Positions 1 through 8,992 are shown, numbered from the stretch's first letter. The stretch: DNA of 64,000 nucleotides from Sphingomicrobium lutaoense (GCF_014195685.1 NZ_JACICF010000001.1:441220-505219); one strand, 5' to 3'. Numbers and translations are program-made. Notes: generated by a model from the letters alone, not told the origin.

Positions 1-581
1 TGACGATCGCCGATACCGGCTGGCAGCGGCTCGGCCCCGCGCGCGCCGCGGGCATCCCCATCTTCCATGGCGAAATCCTCTCCGAGGCGACCGAGGACGA
101 ACTGGATTTCGCGCAGTTCCAGGCGCTCGTCGCGACCACCGACAACGAAGCCTATAACGCTCTGGTCTGCAGCGAGTTCGCGCACGAGATCGGCTCGGAC
201 GCCGTCTACCAGCTCGGCGATGCGGCAGGCGACGACCCGCACGCTCTGTCCGAATCGCTGCGGGGCAGGGCGCTCTTCTCTAAGGGCCATGGCGTCGAGG
301 ATGTCGCCGCCGCCGAGACCAAGGGCTGGACGCTGCGCGCCATCGACCTCACCATCCGCCACGATTTCAAGGACGCCCTGTCGCGCCTGCCCGAAGAGGC
401 GGACCTGCTGTTCATCCTGCGCGAAGACGGGCGGCTGCGCTTCATCACCCATGCCTCCCAGCCCGAAGGCCGGCCGGGCGACATCATCGTTGCCTATTGT
501 CCGCCCGGCACGCCCGAACTGCACCTCGAAGTAACCGACAAGGCCGACGAAGAAGAAGACGAGAGCGAGGAAGTGAAATGA
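1..581 (+). CDS. Cation:proton antiporter, C-terminal TrkA-like part (5' end outside window)
   Basis: The reading frame is open from base 3 to the stop at 579-581, so only the last 192 residues are present. They look like the cytoplasmic tail of a CPA1/NhaP-type sodium/proton antiporter: a Rossmann-like TrkA-N segment (VIADT-type strand, then GEILSEATEDELD and a DNEAYNALVC stretch typical of these tails), followed by a poorly conserved TrkA-C-like region. In the family this tail senses nucleotides or ions and gates the membrane part, which would lie upstream. The protein ends in a very acidic tail (DEEEDESEE). Its stop overlaps the start of the next gene by 4 bases, so the two are probably co-transcribed. 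The family call rests on the tail alone. Confidence 0.6.
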   Translation, partial: TIADTGWQRLGPARAAGIPIFHGEILSEATEDELDFAQFQALVATTDNEAYNALVCSEFAHEIGSDAVYQLGDAAGDDPHALSESLRGRALFSKGHGVEDVAAAETKGWTLRAIDLTIRHDFKDALSRLPEEADLLFILREDGRLRFITHASQPEGRPGDIIVAYCPPGTPELHLEVTDKADEEEDESEEVK

Positions 582-1138
582 CCGCCCGATTTGTACCCGC
601 GATGATTGCCGCCCTGATGCTCGGTGCCTGCGCCGACCGCGACGATCGCGATGCCTCGCCCGACAATGGCCTCGTCAACGAAACCGGCAACACCCAGTCG
701 ATCCTCCGCGAGGAGGTGCGCGCCGAAATGGAGCCGCTCGAATCCGAAGTGACCCAGGGGCCGCGCCAGCTTCTTGTCGGCTTCCCCGATGGTGGAGCGG
801 ATTTGAGCGAGGAAGCCCGCGAGGCACTTGAAGCATTCGTCGACGAAGCATTGATCGAAAGCGATCTGCCCATCCGCCTGACCGGCCATAGCGACACCGT
901 CGGCAGCGACGAGGCCAATTTTCGCGCGGGCGAAGCGCGGGCGCGCGCCGTCGCGGCTTTTCTCGAAGAGCGGGGCGTGGACAAGGCACGCATTCACGTC
1001 ATCAGCCTCGGCGAAGGCAATCCGGCCCAGCCCAACTATCTCCCCGACGGCAGCGACAATGTGGAAGGTCAACGCGCCAACCGCCGCGTCGAACTGACGG
1101 TCGGCAAGGACGCCGCCCTCGACCGCGACCAGGACTAA
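578..1138 (+). CDS. OmpA-family outer-membrane lipoprotein
   Basis: A 186-residue protein. The start at 578 is chosen because it overlaps the upstream stop (ATGA) and gives a clean lipoprotein signal: a hydrophobic stretch ending in the lipobox LGAC at about residues 16-19. After an acidic linker, the C-terminal half is a peptidoglycan-binding OmpA domain with LTGHSDTVGS, GEARARAVAAFL and the closing NRRVELTV motif. By family knowledge it is anchored in the outer membrane and binds the meso-diaminopimelate of the cell wall. The usual ADN motif before NRRV is replaced by a short insertion (LPDGSDNVEGQ). Probably translated together with the upstream antiporter gene. Confidence 0.85.
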   Translation: MTARFVPAMIAALMLGACADRDDRDASPDNGLVNETGNTQSILREEVRAEMEPLESEVTQGPRQLLVGFPDGGADLSEEAREALEAFVDEALIESDLPIRLTGHSDTVGSDEANFRAGEARARAVAAFLEERGVDKARIHVISLGEGNPAQPNYLPDGSDNVEGQRANRRVELTVGKDAALDRDQD

Positions 1139-1154
1139 TCGGATTTCAGGGAAA

Positions 1155-1228
1155 TGGAGCGGGTGAAGGGAATCGAACCCTCGTCTTAAGCTTGGGAAGC
1201 TCCTGCTCTACCATTGAGCTACACCCGC
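1155..1228 (-). tRNA. tRNA-Gly(CCC)
   Basis: Read on the minus strand this is a 74-nt tRNA with acceptor GCGGGTG, D-loop AATGGTAG, anticodon loop TTCCCAA, T-loop GGTTCGATTCC and an encoded CCA end. The loop gives anticodon CCC. The anticodon stem has a G.U pair and one weak outer pair. It is unrelated to the island integration further right. Confidence 0.95.
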
Positions 1229-1320
1229 CAATTCCAGGCGGCCCATTTGGCAATCTGCCATCTTTTCGTCAATCACCGACTTTCCACGCGCCCAGCTTGG
1301 GGCGCCGATAGGAGATCAGC

Positions 1321-1881
1321 ATGCTGACACGACGTTTCGACGAGGCTCTCGTCTATGCAAGCGAGGCGCATCGCGAACAGCGGCGCAAGGGCACGGACAT
1401 CCCCTATGTCTCCCACCTGCTAGGCGTTGCCTCGATCGCGATCGAGAATGGCGCCGACGAGGATCAGGCAATCGCCGCCTTGCTCCACGACGCGGTCGAG
1501 GACCAGGGCGGCGCACCGCGCCTCGCTGACATCGAGAAACGCTTCGGGCCTCGGGTCGCACAGATGGTCGATCATTGCACCGATACCGATGCGCAGCCCA
1601 AGCCCCCGTGGCGCGCGCGAAAGGAAGCCTATCTCGCTTCGCTGGATCGAAAGCCCGAGGCATCGCTCGCGGTCGGGCTAGCGGACAAGACCCACAATGC
1701 CGGAGCGATCGTCGCGGATCTTCACGCGCACGGCGAACAGGTCTGGGGCCGCTTCAACGGCGGCAAGGAAGGCACGCTCTGGTATTATCGCTCGCTTGCC
1801 GACATTTTCGCGAAGAAGCTGCCCGGCATTAGCGCCCGACGCCTCGAACGGCTGGTCGCCGAAATGGAAGCGCTCGCTTGA
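1321..1881 (+). CDS. HD-domain phosphohydrolase (RelA/SpoT-hydrolase-like)
   Basis: A 186-residue stand-alone HD-domain protein. Metal-binding motifs are visible: H in YVSHLLGVA, the HD pair in AALLHDAVED, and a distal D in ADKTHNA. This arrangement is that of the (p)ppGpp hydrolase domain of SpoT and of small alarmone hydrolases, and there is no synthetase or TGS domain. Such proteins may hydrolyse (p)ppGpp or other phosphoesters; the substrate cannot be read from the sequence. A purine-rich RBS (TAGGAG) lies 7 bases before the ATG. It stands alone after the tRNA, with a 31-base gap to the next gene. Confidence 0.8.
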   Translation: MLTRRFDEALVYASEAHREQRRKGTDIPYVSHLLGVASIAIENGADEDQAIAALLHDAVEDQGGAPRLADIEKRFGPRVAQMVDHCTDTDAQPKPPWRARKEAYLASLDRKPEASLAVGLADKTHNAGAIVADLHAHGEQVWGRFNGGKEGTLWYYRSLADIFAKKLPGISARRLERLVAEMEALA

Positions 1882-1912
1882 CCGGACTGCAGGCCAGCAT
1901 GACGAAAACGCG

Positions 1913-2710
1913 ATGACCGGTATCGTCCATATCGGCCCGCTGGCGCTAGCTGCCGACCGGTTGATCGCGCTCGCCGCGATCCTCCTGTTCCTCGTCATCG
2001 GCTCGCGCGAAAACTGGTTCGGCAAGCGCGCGGACCGAACCGCCTGGGCGGTCATGCTCGCCGGTCTCCTGTTCGCGAGGATCGGTTATGTCGTAGTCCA
2101 TTTCGATGCCTTCCGCATCGATCCGATTGCCATCTTCAAGGTCTGGGAAGGCGGTTTCCGCATCGACTGGGGCATCGCCGCAGCGGCCGTGGTCGCCATC
2201 TGGAAGTCCAAGGGCGCGGCACGCCTGCGCTTTCTTTTCCTCATTGCCCTGGTCGCAGCGGCCAGCCTGTTGACGCTCGAGGCGCTGCGCCGCCCGCCGC
2301 CGCCGCTTCCCACGGTCCTCCTGACCGACATGGAAGGTCGCGGCCTCGCATTCCCCGCGAACATGGAAGGCCCCGCGGTCATCAATCTCTGGGCGAGCTG
2401 GTGCGGACCCTGCCGCGCCGAAATGCCTCTGCTGCGCGACATGGCCGCCGAACGCGAGGACGTGCGCTTCCATTTCATTAACATGGCCGAGGAGCCGGAG
2501 CAGGCAAGGCAGTTCGCCCGCTCGGTCGGTCTCGACGATGAGGATCTGCTGATCGATCCTGCGGCGCAGCTTGCCGAAACCTATGGCGGCGCGCTCCCGA
2601 CTACCATCTTCGTGGCGGCGGACGGCTCGGTCCACTCGGTGCATTCGGGCGCGATTTCCCGCGCCGCCCTGTCCGAAGGGCTGGCGGCGATCGGGGAGGA
2701 GGCGCGCTAG
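1913..2710 (+). CDS. TlpA-like membrane thioredoxin with Lgt-like N-terminal domain
   Basis: A 265-residue protein. The N-terminal half has about four membrane segments and resembles the first half of prolipoprotein diacylglyceryl transferase (the ARIGYVVVHFDAF and VWEGGFRIDWGI stretches), but Lgt's conserved HGG and catalytic arginine region are not seen. The C-terminal 140 residues form a TlpA/ResA-type thioredoxin domain with redox motif WCGPC (about residue 163) and a cis-proline context GALPTTIFV. By family it would reduce or oxidise disulfides in periplasmic proteins, for instance during cytochrome maturation. The ATG at 1913 is preferred because longer reading frames overlap the upstream gene out of phase. 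Confidence 0.75.
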   Translation: MTGIVHIGPLALAADRLIALAAILLFLVIGSRENWFGKRADRTAWAVMLAGLLFARIGYVVVHFDAFRIDPIAIFKVWEGGFRIDWGIAAAAVVAIWKSKGAARLRFLFLIALVAAASLLTLEALRRPPPPLPTVLLTDMEGRGLAFPANMEGPAVINLWASWCGPCRAEMPLLRDMAAEREDVRFHFINMAEEPEQARQFARSVGLDDEDLLIDPAAQLAETYGGALPTTIFVAADGSVHSVHSGAISRAALSEGLAAIGEEAR

Positions 2711-2721
2711 GCGCCCCTCGC

Positions 2722-3384
2722 TCAGCCCGCTTCGCTCGTCACCTGGGGCGCATCGATCTTCCGTGCCAGCGCAACCATCCCGTAGATGAGCGGCGGGAAG
2801 GCGATTGCCGACAGCACAACCTTGGCAAGCATCTGCCCCAGCATCAGTTCGAGGATCGGGAAGACGCCGTAGAAAGCGATCGAGATGAAGATCAGCGTGT
2901 CGAGCGCCTGGCTCAGCATCCCTGCCACCGCCGAACGCAGCCACAGAAGAGAGCCGCCCGGGCGGCGCATCTTGTCGAAGATCCACACGTTGAGCAGCGT
3001 CGAGATACCATAGGCGATGATCCCCCCGATCCAGATGCGCGGCGTGGACGACAGAATGAGCTCATAGGCCGACAGCCGAGCCGGATCCATTTCGTCCGCC
3101 GCGGGAAGCGCGAGGATGAAATAGGTCAGGAGCGAGGAAATGATGAGCGGGATGAAGCCGAAGAAGACCAGCTTGCGCCCCACCGCGGCACCGTAAAGCT
3201 CGGTCACCGCGCTCGACGTCACCACCAGCATCAGGAAGGCAAAGATACCCGCCTCGACCGCCAGCGGCCCCAGCGCCACCTGCTTGTTGGCAAGCACGCC
3301 TGCGATGCAGACCATGCCGCCATAGAAGACGGCAAAGAGGAACAGGGAAAGCGGAATCGTGCGCGAAGCGGTCTGGTCGTTCAT
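2722..3384 (-). CDS. Queuosine precursor transporter, VUT/YhhQ family
   Basis: A 220-residue integral membrane protein with about six hydrophobic segments. Family signatures are visible: an N-terminal ANKQVALGPLAVEAG stretch, SSAVTELYG after the second helix, and SLLWLRSAVAGMLSQALDT with the conserved Ser/Gln region near the end. VUT proteins import 7-cyano- or 7-aminomethyl-7-deazaguanine for queuosine in tRNA. The start at 3384 fits the family N-terminus; the longer frame upstream would add about 90 residues of basic low-complexity sequence. It converges with the upstream plus-strand gene (11-base gap). The gap to the divergent kinase gene (3385-3500) must hold both promoters. Confidence 0.85.
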   Translation of the reverse strand: MNDQTASRTIPLSLFLFAVFYGGMVCIAGVLANKQVALGPLAVEAGIFAFLMLVVTSSAVTELYGAAVGRKLVFFGFIPLIISSLLTYFILALPAADEMDPARLSAYELILSSTPRIWIGGIIAYGISTLLNVWIFDKMRRPGGSLLWLRSAVAGMLSQALDTLIFISIAFYGVFPILELMLGQMLAKVVLSAIAFPPLIYGMVALARKIDAPQVTSEAG

Positions 3385-3500
3385 GCGCGTAAGGCCTAGC
3401 GGCTTTGGCGCGAATGCCAAGGCTTTTGATTGACGCTCGGGCATGGTCTGGCTAGTCACGCGCAACTTTTCCTCCCGCATCTTCGCAGACTTAGGGGCCA

Positions 3501-4487
3501 ATGGGCGACACGCGTTTTGATATCGTTGCAATGGGCGATGCCATCGTCGACGTGATTGCGTCCTGCGACAATGCGTTTCTCGACACCCACGGGCTGCCGC
3601 GCGGGTCGATGCAGCTCCTTTCGCCCGAGGCCGCGGACCGCCTCTACGAGGCAATGGGCCAGGCCCGCGAGATGTCGGGCGGTTCGGCGGCCAATTCGAT
3701 GGCGGGCATCGCGGCGATGGGCGGCAAGGCAGCTTTCATCGGCCAGGTCGCCGAAGACCAGCTGGGCCTGATCTTCGAACATGACATGCATGCCTTCGGC
3801 GTCCATTTCGACACGCCGATGCTGACCGGCGGCCCGCCCACCGGACGCTGCCTCATCCTCGTCACGCCCGACGGGCAGCGCACGATGAACACATCGCCCG
3901 GTGCCAGCCACGAACTCACTGCCGACACGCTCGATCCCGATCTCATCCGCGACAGCGCGATCCTCTATCTCGAAGGCTATCTCTTCGGCCCTGACAAGCC
4001 GCGCGCCGCGATGATGAAGGCGGTCGACATCGCCAAGGAAGCGCAGCGCGAAGTCGCTTTCACCCTGTCCGAAAGCGTTTGCATCACTGAGCGCAAGGAC
4101 CGCTTCACCCAGATGGTCGACGAAGGCGGGATCGACCTTCTCTTCTGCAACGAGGATGAAGCGATGATGCTCACCGCGACGTCCGACCTCGACCATGCGC
4201 TCGCGCATCTTGCCGCGCGCGTACCCACTCTGGTGGTGACCCGCGGCGAACATGGCGCACTGGCGCTCGAGCAGGGAAAGCGCGTGGACATCAGCGCCCC
4301 GCCGCCCGAACGGGTGCTCGATACCACCGGAGCGGGCGACATGTTCGCGGCAGGCTTCCTCGTCGCGCGGGCAAAGGGACTGGATCTGGAACGCTGCCTC
4401 CTCACGGGGGGCAGGGCCGCCGCCGACGTGATTTCACGCTATGGCGCGCGCCCCGACGGCGACATGCGCGAAAAGGTGGGACTGTGA
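3501..4487 (+). CDS. PfkB-family nucleoside/sugar kinase (adenosine kinase-like)
   Basis: A 328-residue ribokinase-fold protein. It has the early GGSAANSMAGIAAMGG motif (substrate lid and binding) and the C-terminal PfkB signature DTTGAGDMFAAGF with the catalytic Asp and anion hole. A MNTSPGAS stretch in the middle is typical of adenosine kinase-like alphaproteobacterial members. Likely reaction: ATP-dependent phosphorylation of adenosine or a related nucleoside. This is supported by neighbours LOG-phosphoribohydrolase and NupC, but sugar specificity cannot be excluded. It overlaps the following gene by 4 bases. Confidence 0.85.
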   Translation: MGDTRFDIVAMGDAIVDVIASCDNAFLDTHGLPRGSMQLLSPEAADRLYEAMGQAREMSGGSAANSMAGIAAMGGKAAFIGQVAEDQLGLIFEHDMHAFGVHFDTPMLTGGPPTGRCLILVTPDGQRTMNTSPGASHELTADTLDPDLIRDSAILYLEGYLFGPDKPRAAMMKAVDIAKEAQREVAFTLSESVCITERKDRFTQMVDEGGIDLLFCNEDEAMMLTATSDLDHALAHLAARVPTLVVTRGEHGALALEQGKRVDISAPPPERVLDTTGAGDMFAAGFLVARAKGLDLERCLLTGGRAAADVISRYGARPDGDMREKVGL

Positions 4488-5062
4488 AGAATATCGGCAA
4501 ACTCGCGGTATATTGCGGCTCGAAGGATGGGGCGGATCCCACCTATGCCGAGGCTGCGCGCGAACTGGCCGACGTGATGACTGCGCACGGCATCGACCTC
4601 GTCTATGGCGGGGGAAAGCTCGGCCTCATGGGCATCGTCGCCGACCGCGTGCTCGAAAATGGCGGCAAGGTCTATGGCGTCATCCCGCAGGCGCTCATCG
4701 ATGTCGAAGTGGCCCATGAAGGCTGCACCGAACTCTACGGCGTTGCCGACATGCACGAACGCAAGGCCAAGATGACTGACCTGGCCGATGCCTTTGTCTG
4801 CCTGCCGGGCGGCATCGGCACGCTCGACGAACTGTTCGAAGCCTGGACCTGGAATGCGCTTGGCTATCATTCCAAGCCCTTCTGCCTGCTCAACGTGGGC
4901 GCCTTCTGGGACGGTCTCGACGGTTTCATGGATACGGTCACGCGGCAGGGCTTCCTGTCCGAGGACCGGAGAAGACAGCTTCTGTTGGCCCATTCGCCGC
5001 AGGAAGCGATCGAAAAACTTGACGAAGCGGTGGCGAACCCTTCCGATGGGATGATCTGGTAA
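4484..5062 (+). CDS. LOG-family nucleoside 5'-monophosphate phosphoribohydrolase
   Basis: A 192-residue Rossmann-type protein. The diagnostic PGGIGTLDELFE motif (PGGxGTxxE) is present at about residues 107-118, and VYGGGKLGLMG provides the nucleotide-binding loop. LOG enzymes cleave the N-glycosidic bond of (modified) AMP, releasing base and ribose 5-phosphate. The start codon is GTG at 4484, overlapping the kinase stop, which indicates translational coupling. Together with the upstream kinase and downstream NupC it forms a plausible nucleoside uptake and salvage unit. Confidence 0.88.
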   Translation: MKNIGKLAVYCGSKDGADPTYAEAARELADVMTAHGIDLVYGGGKLGLMGIVADRVLENGGKVYGVIPQALIDVEVAHEGCTELYGVADMHERKAKMTDLADAFVCLPGGIGTLDELFEAWTWNALGYHSKPFCLLNVGAFWDGLDGFMDTVTRQGFLSEDRRRQLLLAHSPQEAIEKLDEAVANPSDGMIW

Positions 5063-5105
5063 CGCGTCCATTCCGGGCGTGCGCGACACTGGGGAGGGGA
5101 GCGCA

Positions 5106-6392
5106 ATGCAAATTCTGATGAGCCTGGCAGGGATTGCCCTGATCCTGGGGCTGGCGCTCCTTCTTTCAACCGACCGCAAGTCGATCCGCCTTCGCGTGAC
5201 CGGCGCGGCCTTCGCGCTGCAGGCCGGGATCGCGGCGCTGGTGCTCGGCACCGCCTGGGGCGCGAACGTGCTCGAATGGATGGCGGGCGGGGTGTCCGCG
5301 CTGCTCGGCTATTCGGCGGCTGGCACGCAATTCCTGTTCGGCCCCAACGAGAATAATCCGTTGGCGAACACCTTCGTGATCGCCGCGCTTCCGGTGATCA
5401 TCTTCTTCGCTTCGCTCATCTCGATCCTCTATTATCTCGGCATCATGCAGCTGATCATCAAATGGATCGGCGGCGCCCTGCAAAAGATCACCGGCATCAC
5501 CAAGGTCGAAAGCCTCGCCTCGGCGGCCAACATCTTCGTCGGCCAGTCGGAAAGCCCGCTGGTGGTCAAACCCTATCTCGCCAAGATGCCGCCCAACCAT
5601 ATCTTCACCATCATGTCGGTGGGCATGGCGGGCGTCGCGGGCACCATCCTCGCGGCCTATGCGGCGATGGGGATCAAGATCGAATTCCTCCTCGCGGCGG
5701 CCTTCATGTCCGCCCCCGGCGGCATCCTGATGGCCAAGATCATCATGCCCGATCCGCTGCCCGCCGCCGATGATGACGCGGTGCTCGCCGAGCAAGGCCG
5801 CGCTCCCAAGGGCGCGATCCCCGCGGCACTCGACGACGATGTCGAACAGCTCGATCCGCATGGCGACGAGGAAAAGCCCGCCAATATCATCATGGCCGCC
5901 GCACAGGGCGCACAGACCGGCGTGAAGCTGGCGGTCGCGGTCGGCGCGATGGTGCTCGCCTTCGTGGCGCTCGTCGCGCTCGCCAACGGCATCCTTGGCG
6001 GCATCGGTGGATTGTTCGGGCTGGAAAATCTCACTTTCCAGCGGATCGTCGGCTATGTCTTCCAGCCGATCATGTATCTGATCGGTGTGCCTTGGAGTGA
6101 AGCCAATATCGCGGGCGGTCTTTTCGGCACCAAGGTCGTGCTCAACGAGTTCGTCGCCTTCATCGACCTGGGGGCGATGGACACGCTCTCGCCCCGCACC
6201 ACCGCGATCGTGACCTTCGCCTTGTGCGGTTTCGCCAACTTCTCCTCGATCGCGATCCAGATGGCGGTGACCGGCGGGCTGGCTCCCAACCAGCGCCCGA
6301 CCATCGCCCGGCTGGGCATGCGCGCGCTCGCGGCGGGTTCGCTCGCTAACCTCATGAGCGCCGCGCTCGCCGGTCTGCTTCTGAGCTTCTGA
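5106..6392 (+). CDS. NupC-family concentrative nucleoside transporter
   Basis: A 428-residue inner-membrane protein with about ten hydrophobic segments. Family motifs are visible: NIFVGQSESPLVVKPYL with the conserved substrate and sodium site region, GTILAAYAAMG, and KVVLNEFVAF plus ALCGFANFSSIAIQ in the C-terminal core. It imports nucleosides with protons or sodium. The start at 5106 is chosen over a GTG further upstream because GGGGAGGGGAG lies a few bases before it. A hydrophilic acidic loop (about residues 220-265) separates the two halves. A 43-base gap follows the LOG gene, so it is likely the same transcript. Confidence 0.9.
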   Translation: MQILMSLAGIALILGLALLLSTDRKSIRLRVTGAAFALQAGIAALVLGTAWGANVLEWMAGGVSALLGYSAAGTQFLFGPNENNPLANTFVIAALPVIIFFASLISILYYLGIMQLIIKWIGGALQKITGITKVESLASAANIFVGQSESPLVVKPYLAKMPPNHIFTIMSVGMAGVAGTILAAYAAMGIKIEFLLAAAFMSAPGGILMAKIIMPDPLPAADDDAVLAEQGRAPKGAIPAALDDDVEQLDPHGDEEKPANIIMAAAQGAQTGVKLAVAVGAMVLAFVALVALANGILGGIGGLFGLENLTFQRIVGYVFQPIMYLIGVPWSEANIAGGLFGTKVVLNEFVAFIDLGAMDTLSPRTTAIVTFALCGFANFSSIAIQMAVTGGLAPNQRPTIARLGMRALAAGSLANLMSAALAGLLLSF

Positions 6393-6447
6393 CCGGCCTT
6401 TTTCCGCCCCGATTGCACCCATAGCGCGCAAGGAGTAATGCGCTCCC

Positions 6448-7392
6448 ATGACCGATACGATCACTTCCGACAGCGTCGCGTCCGTCAGCCTCGAGGACGC
6501 CGACAACCCCGCCTTCCACAAGGAATTGGGCGACAGCTTCGTCACCTATGGCTTCGCGATCATCCGCGATCATGGCATTCCGCAGGATCTCATCGACCGG
6601 GCCGAGGCCAAGGCGAAGGAATATTTCGCGCTCCCCGATGAGGTAAAGCGCAAATATCATGTCGAGGGCGGCGGCGGCGCGCGCGGTCATACGCCTTTCG
6701 GGATCGAGACGGCCAAGGGCGCCAAGGCGCATGACCTCAAGGAATTCTACCATGTCGGGCGCGAACTGCCCGAAGGCCATCCCTACCGCGAGGTGATGGC
6801 CGACAACATCTGGCCGGAAGAAGTCGAGGGCTTCAAGGAAACCTTCCTCGAACTCTATGACGCCTTCGACCGGGCGGGTGCCAAGATCCTCACCGCGATC
6901 GCCGAATATCTCGACATCGACAGGGACTGGTTCCTCGATAGCGTGCGCGACGGCAATTCGGTGATGCGCCTCCTGCACTATCCGCCGCAGAACGAGCCCA
7001 CGGGCGAGCATATCCGCGCCGGCGCGCATGAGGATATCAACACCATCACGCTCCTGCTCGGTGCCGAGGAAGCGGGCCTCCAGCTTCTCACCCGGCAGGG
7101 CGAATGGCTCGACGTCAGCCCCAAGCCGGGCGAACTGGTGATCAACATCGGCGACATGCTGCAGCGCCTGACCAATGGTAAACTGCGCTCGACCAGCCAC
7201 CGCGTGATCAACCCGGCTCCCGACCGCGCTTCCAAGGCGCGCTATTCGATGCCCTTCTTCCTCCACTTCCGCCCCGACTTCATGATCGAGGCGCTCGACA
7301 ATTGCGTCCCCGAAGGCGAGGAACCCAAATGGCCGCCGATCAGCAGCCATGATTATCTCCTGGAGCGGCTCCGCGAGATCAAGCTGGCCTGA
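6448..7392 (+). CDS. 2-oxoglutarate/Fe(II)-dependent oxygenase, isopenicillin N synthase family
   Basis: A 314-residue protein. The N-terminal DIOX_N region (GFAIIRDHGIP) is followed by the double-stranded beta-helix with iron ligands H-x-D in AHEDINTITLL, a distal His in STSHRVIN, and the 2-oxoglutarate-binding R-x-S in ARYSMPFFLHF. By family it oxidises a small molecule using oxygen and 2-oxoglutarate; the substrate is unknown. It is preceded by AAGGAG about 14 bases before the ATG. Its stop overlaps the next start (TGATG), suggesting it is co-transcribed with the esterase-like gene. Confidence 0.88.
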   Translation: MTDTITSDSVASVSLEDADNPAFHKELGDSFVTYGFAIIRDHGIPQDLIDRAEAKAKEYFALPDEVKRKYHVEGGGGARGHTPFGIETAKGAKAHDLKEFYHVGRELPEGHPYREVMADNIWPEEVEGFKETFLELYDAFDRAGAKILTAIAEYLDIDRDWFLDSVRDGNSVMRLLHYPPQNEPTGEHIRAGAHEDINTITLLLGAEEAGLQLLTRQGEWLDVSPKPGELVINIGDMLQRLTNGKLRSTSHRVINPAPDRASKARYSMPFFLHFRPDFMIEALDNCVPEGEEPKWPPISSHDYLLERLREIKLA

Positions 7393-8210
7393 TGTTCGCG
7401 CTGCTCGCCTCGTTGACACTGGCAGCCACTCATCCGCCTCCCGATGCGGCTCCGCCCAATCATTTGGCATCTCTCCAAGGCGGATATCATTTCATGCACA
7501 GCGCCGCGACGGGACGGCGCTATCATGCTTACGTGCGGCTGCCCGAGGGGTATGACCCCGCTGCGGCAATCCGATATCCCGCAGTCTATCTGCTCGATGG
7601 CGATGCGACCTTTCCGATGCTTGCGCCCGCGCACCTCCTGATGACTTATGAGGACAAGGTGCCAGAGGCGATCGTCGTCGGCATCGCTTTCGGCACGTTC
7701 GGCGAAGGCAATTCGCGCGGTCTCGATTTCACCACTAGCGCTACCGATGACAATCCGGAGGGAGGGCAAGCGCAACGATTTCAGCGTTTTCTGCAGGACG
7801 AATTGGTGCCGCTGATCGAGAGGGAATATCGCGCCGATAGCGAACGCCGCATCCTGATCGGCAATTCGCGGGGAGCGGGCTATGTTCTCTACGATGCGTT
7901 CAGCGCGCCCGATTTTTTCTGGGCGCGGATCGCAAGCAACCCGTCGACCCATCCCGATGGCGAAGATTATCTGGGCGCGCCGCCCGCGACCAGCCGCGAC
8001 GATCTCCACCTCGTCATGACCAGCGCGACGGGCGACTATCCGCCGTTCCGCCAATATGCGCGGCGTTGGATGGCACGCTGGGAGGGGGCAAAGGATGCTC
8101 CGTGGCGCGTCCATGCCATCGATATTCCGGACGCCACGCATGCCGTGGATATCCCACGCGCCTATCGGGCCGCCATCCACGCAATTTTCCCTGCCGAGTC
8201 CGAGGAATGA
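7392..8210 (+). CDS. Exported alpha/beta hydrolase, Fes/IroE-like esterase family
   Basis: A 272-residue protein with a short hydrophobic N-terminus (MFALLASLTLAATH), probably a signal peptide. The remainder is an alpha/beta-hydrolase of the putative-esterase (COG2819) type: YHAYVRLPEGYD, PAVYLLDGD, the nucleophile elbow GNSRG at about residue 155, and a late His in DATHAVD. Family members hydrolyse siderophore esters or other acyl esters in the periplasm; the substrate here is not determinable. Start and stop overlap both neighbours by a few bases. Confidence 0.8.
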   Translation: MFALLASLTLAATHPPPDAAPPNHLASLQGGYHFMHSAATGRRYHAYVRLPEGYDPAAAIRYPAVYLLDGDATFPMLAPAHLLMTYEDKVPEAIVVGIAFGTFGEGNSRGLDFTTSATDDNPEGGQAQRFQRFLQDELVPLIEREYRADSERRILIGNSRGAGYVLYDAFSAPDFFWARIASNPSTHPDGEDYLGAPPATSRDDLHLVMTSATGDYPPFRQYARRWMARWEGAKDAPWRVHAIDIPDATHAVDIPRAYRAAIHAIFPAESEE

Positions 8211-8992
8211 CGTTCGGCGCCGCGCTGAAGGCGCTTGAACGGGACAAGAACGGCTTCTCCATTCACGCGCCCGCCGACTGGGCGCAGGGCCGAACGCTTT
8301 ACGGCGGCATGACCGCCGCGCTCGCGCATGAATGCGCGATCCGCTCGCTCGACGGACTGCCGCCTCTCCGCAGCGCGCAAATGCTGTTCGTCGGGCCCGC
8401 CGAAGGGCGGCTGTCCTTCACCGCGACCCTTCTCCGACAGGGTCGCTCGGCCACGCTGGTGGCGGTCGATGCCCATGGCGAAAAGGGACAGGTGCTGCGC
8501 GCATCGCTCGTCTTCGGCGCCGCGCGCGAGAGCATGGTGACCTTTTCCGATCTCGCCATACCCGACGCGCCGCCGCCCGATCAGTGCCAGGGACTGTTCG
8601 GCGATGCCGCGGCACGTGCGCCCGGCTTCACGGGCAATTTCATCATGCTCAATGCGGATGGCGGCCGCCCCTTCATGGGGGACGAGGCACCCTTGCGGCT
8701 CTGGACCCGCTTTCGCGATGCACCGGGTGCCAATCCGACCAGCGCGCTTCTCGCCATGGCCGACGTGCCTCCGCCCGCCGCGATGACCCGCTTCCGCCAG
8801 TTCGCACCGATCAGCAGCATGACCTGGCAGATCGACATCCTCCACCATCCCGAGAGCATGGACGGCTGGCACCTGATGCGCTCGCGCGCCGAAGGGGCAG
8901 GGGAAGGCTACAGCCCGCAGGAAATGCAGCTGTGGGACGAAAGTGGCCGCTGCCTCGCCGCCGGACGGCAAAGCATCGCCATCTTCACTTAG
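8207..8992 (+). CDS. Acyl-CoA thioesterase family protein (double hotdog)
   Basis: A 261-residue protein. The start at 8207 overlaps the previous stop (ATGA). Hotdog-fold features are visible: WAQGRTLYGGMTAALAHECAIR at the N-terminus with the conserved G-G-x-x-A helix, and in the second half MTWQIDILHHP followed by QLWDESGRCLAAGRQSIAIF, typical of TesB-like and thioesterase-like superfamily proteins. Likely role: hydrolysis of acyl-CoA esters in the cytoplasm. It converges with and overlaps the cytidine deaminase stop codon by 4 bases. Confidence 0.8.
   Translation: MTFGAALKALERDKNGFSIHAPADWAQGRTLYGGMTAALAHECAIRSLDGLPPLRSAQMLFVGPAEGRLSFTATLLRQGRSATLVAVDAHGEKGQVLRASLVFGAARESMVTFSDLAIPDAPPPDQCQGLFGDAAARAPGFTGNFIMLNADGGRPFMGDEAPLRLWTRFRDAPGANPTSALLAMADVPPPAAMTRFRQFAPISSMTWQIDILHHPESMDGWHLMRSRAEGAGEGYSPQEMQLWDESGRCLAAGRQSIAIFT

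Noticed and set aside
5166..6545. Long minus-strand open frame (459 codons) opposite nupC
   Set aside because: It is the antisense shadow of a GC-rich gene: low complexity, His/Asp/Arg-rich and without family pattern, while NupC on the plus strand has clear motifs.
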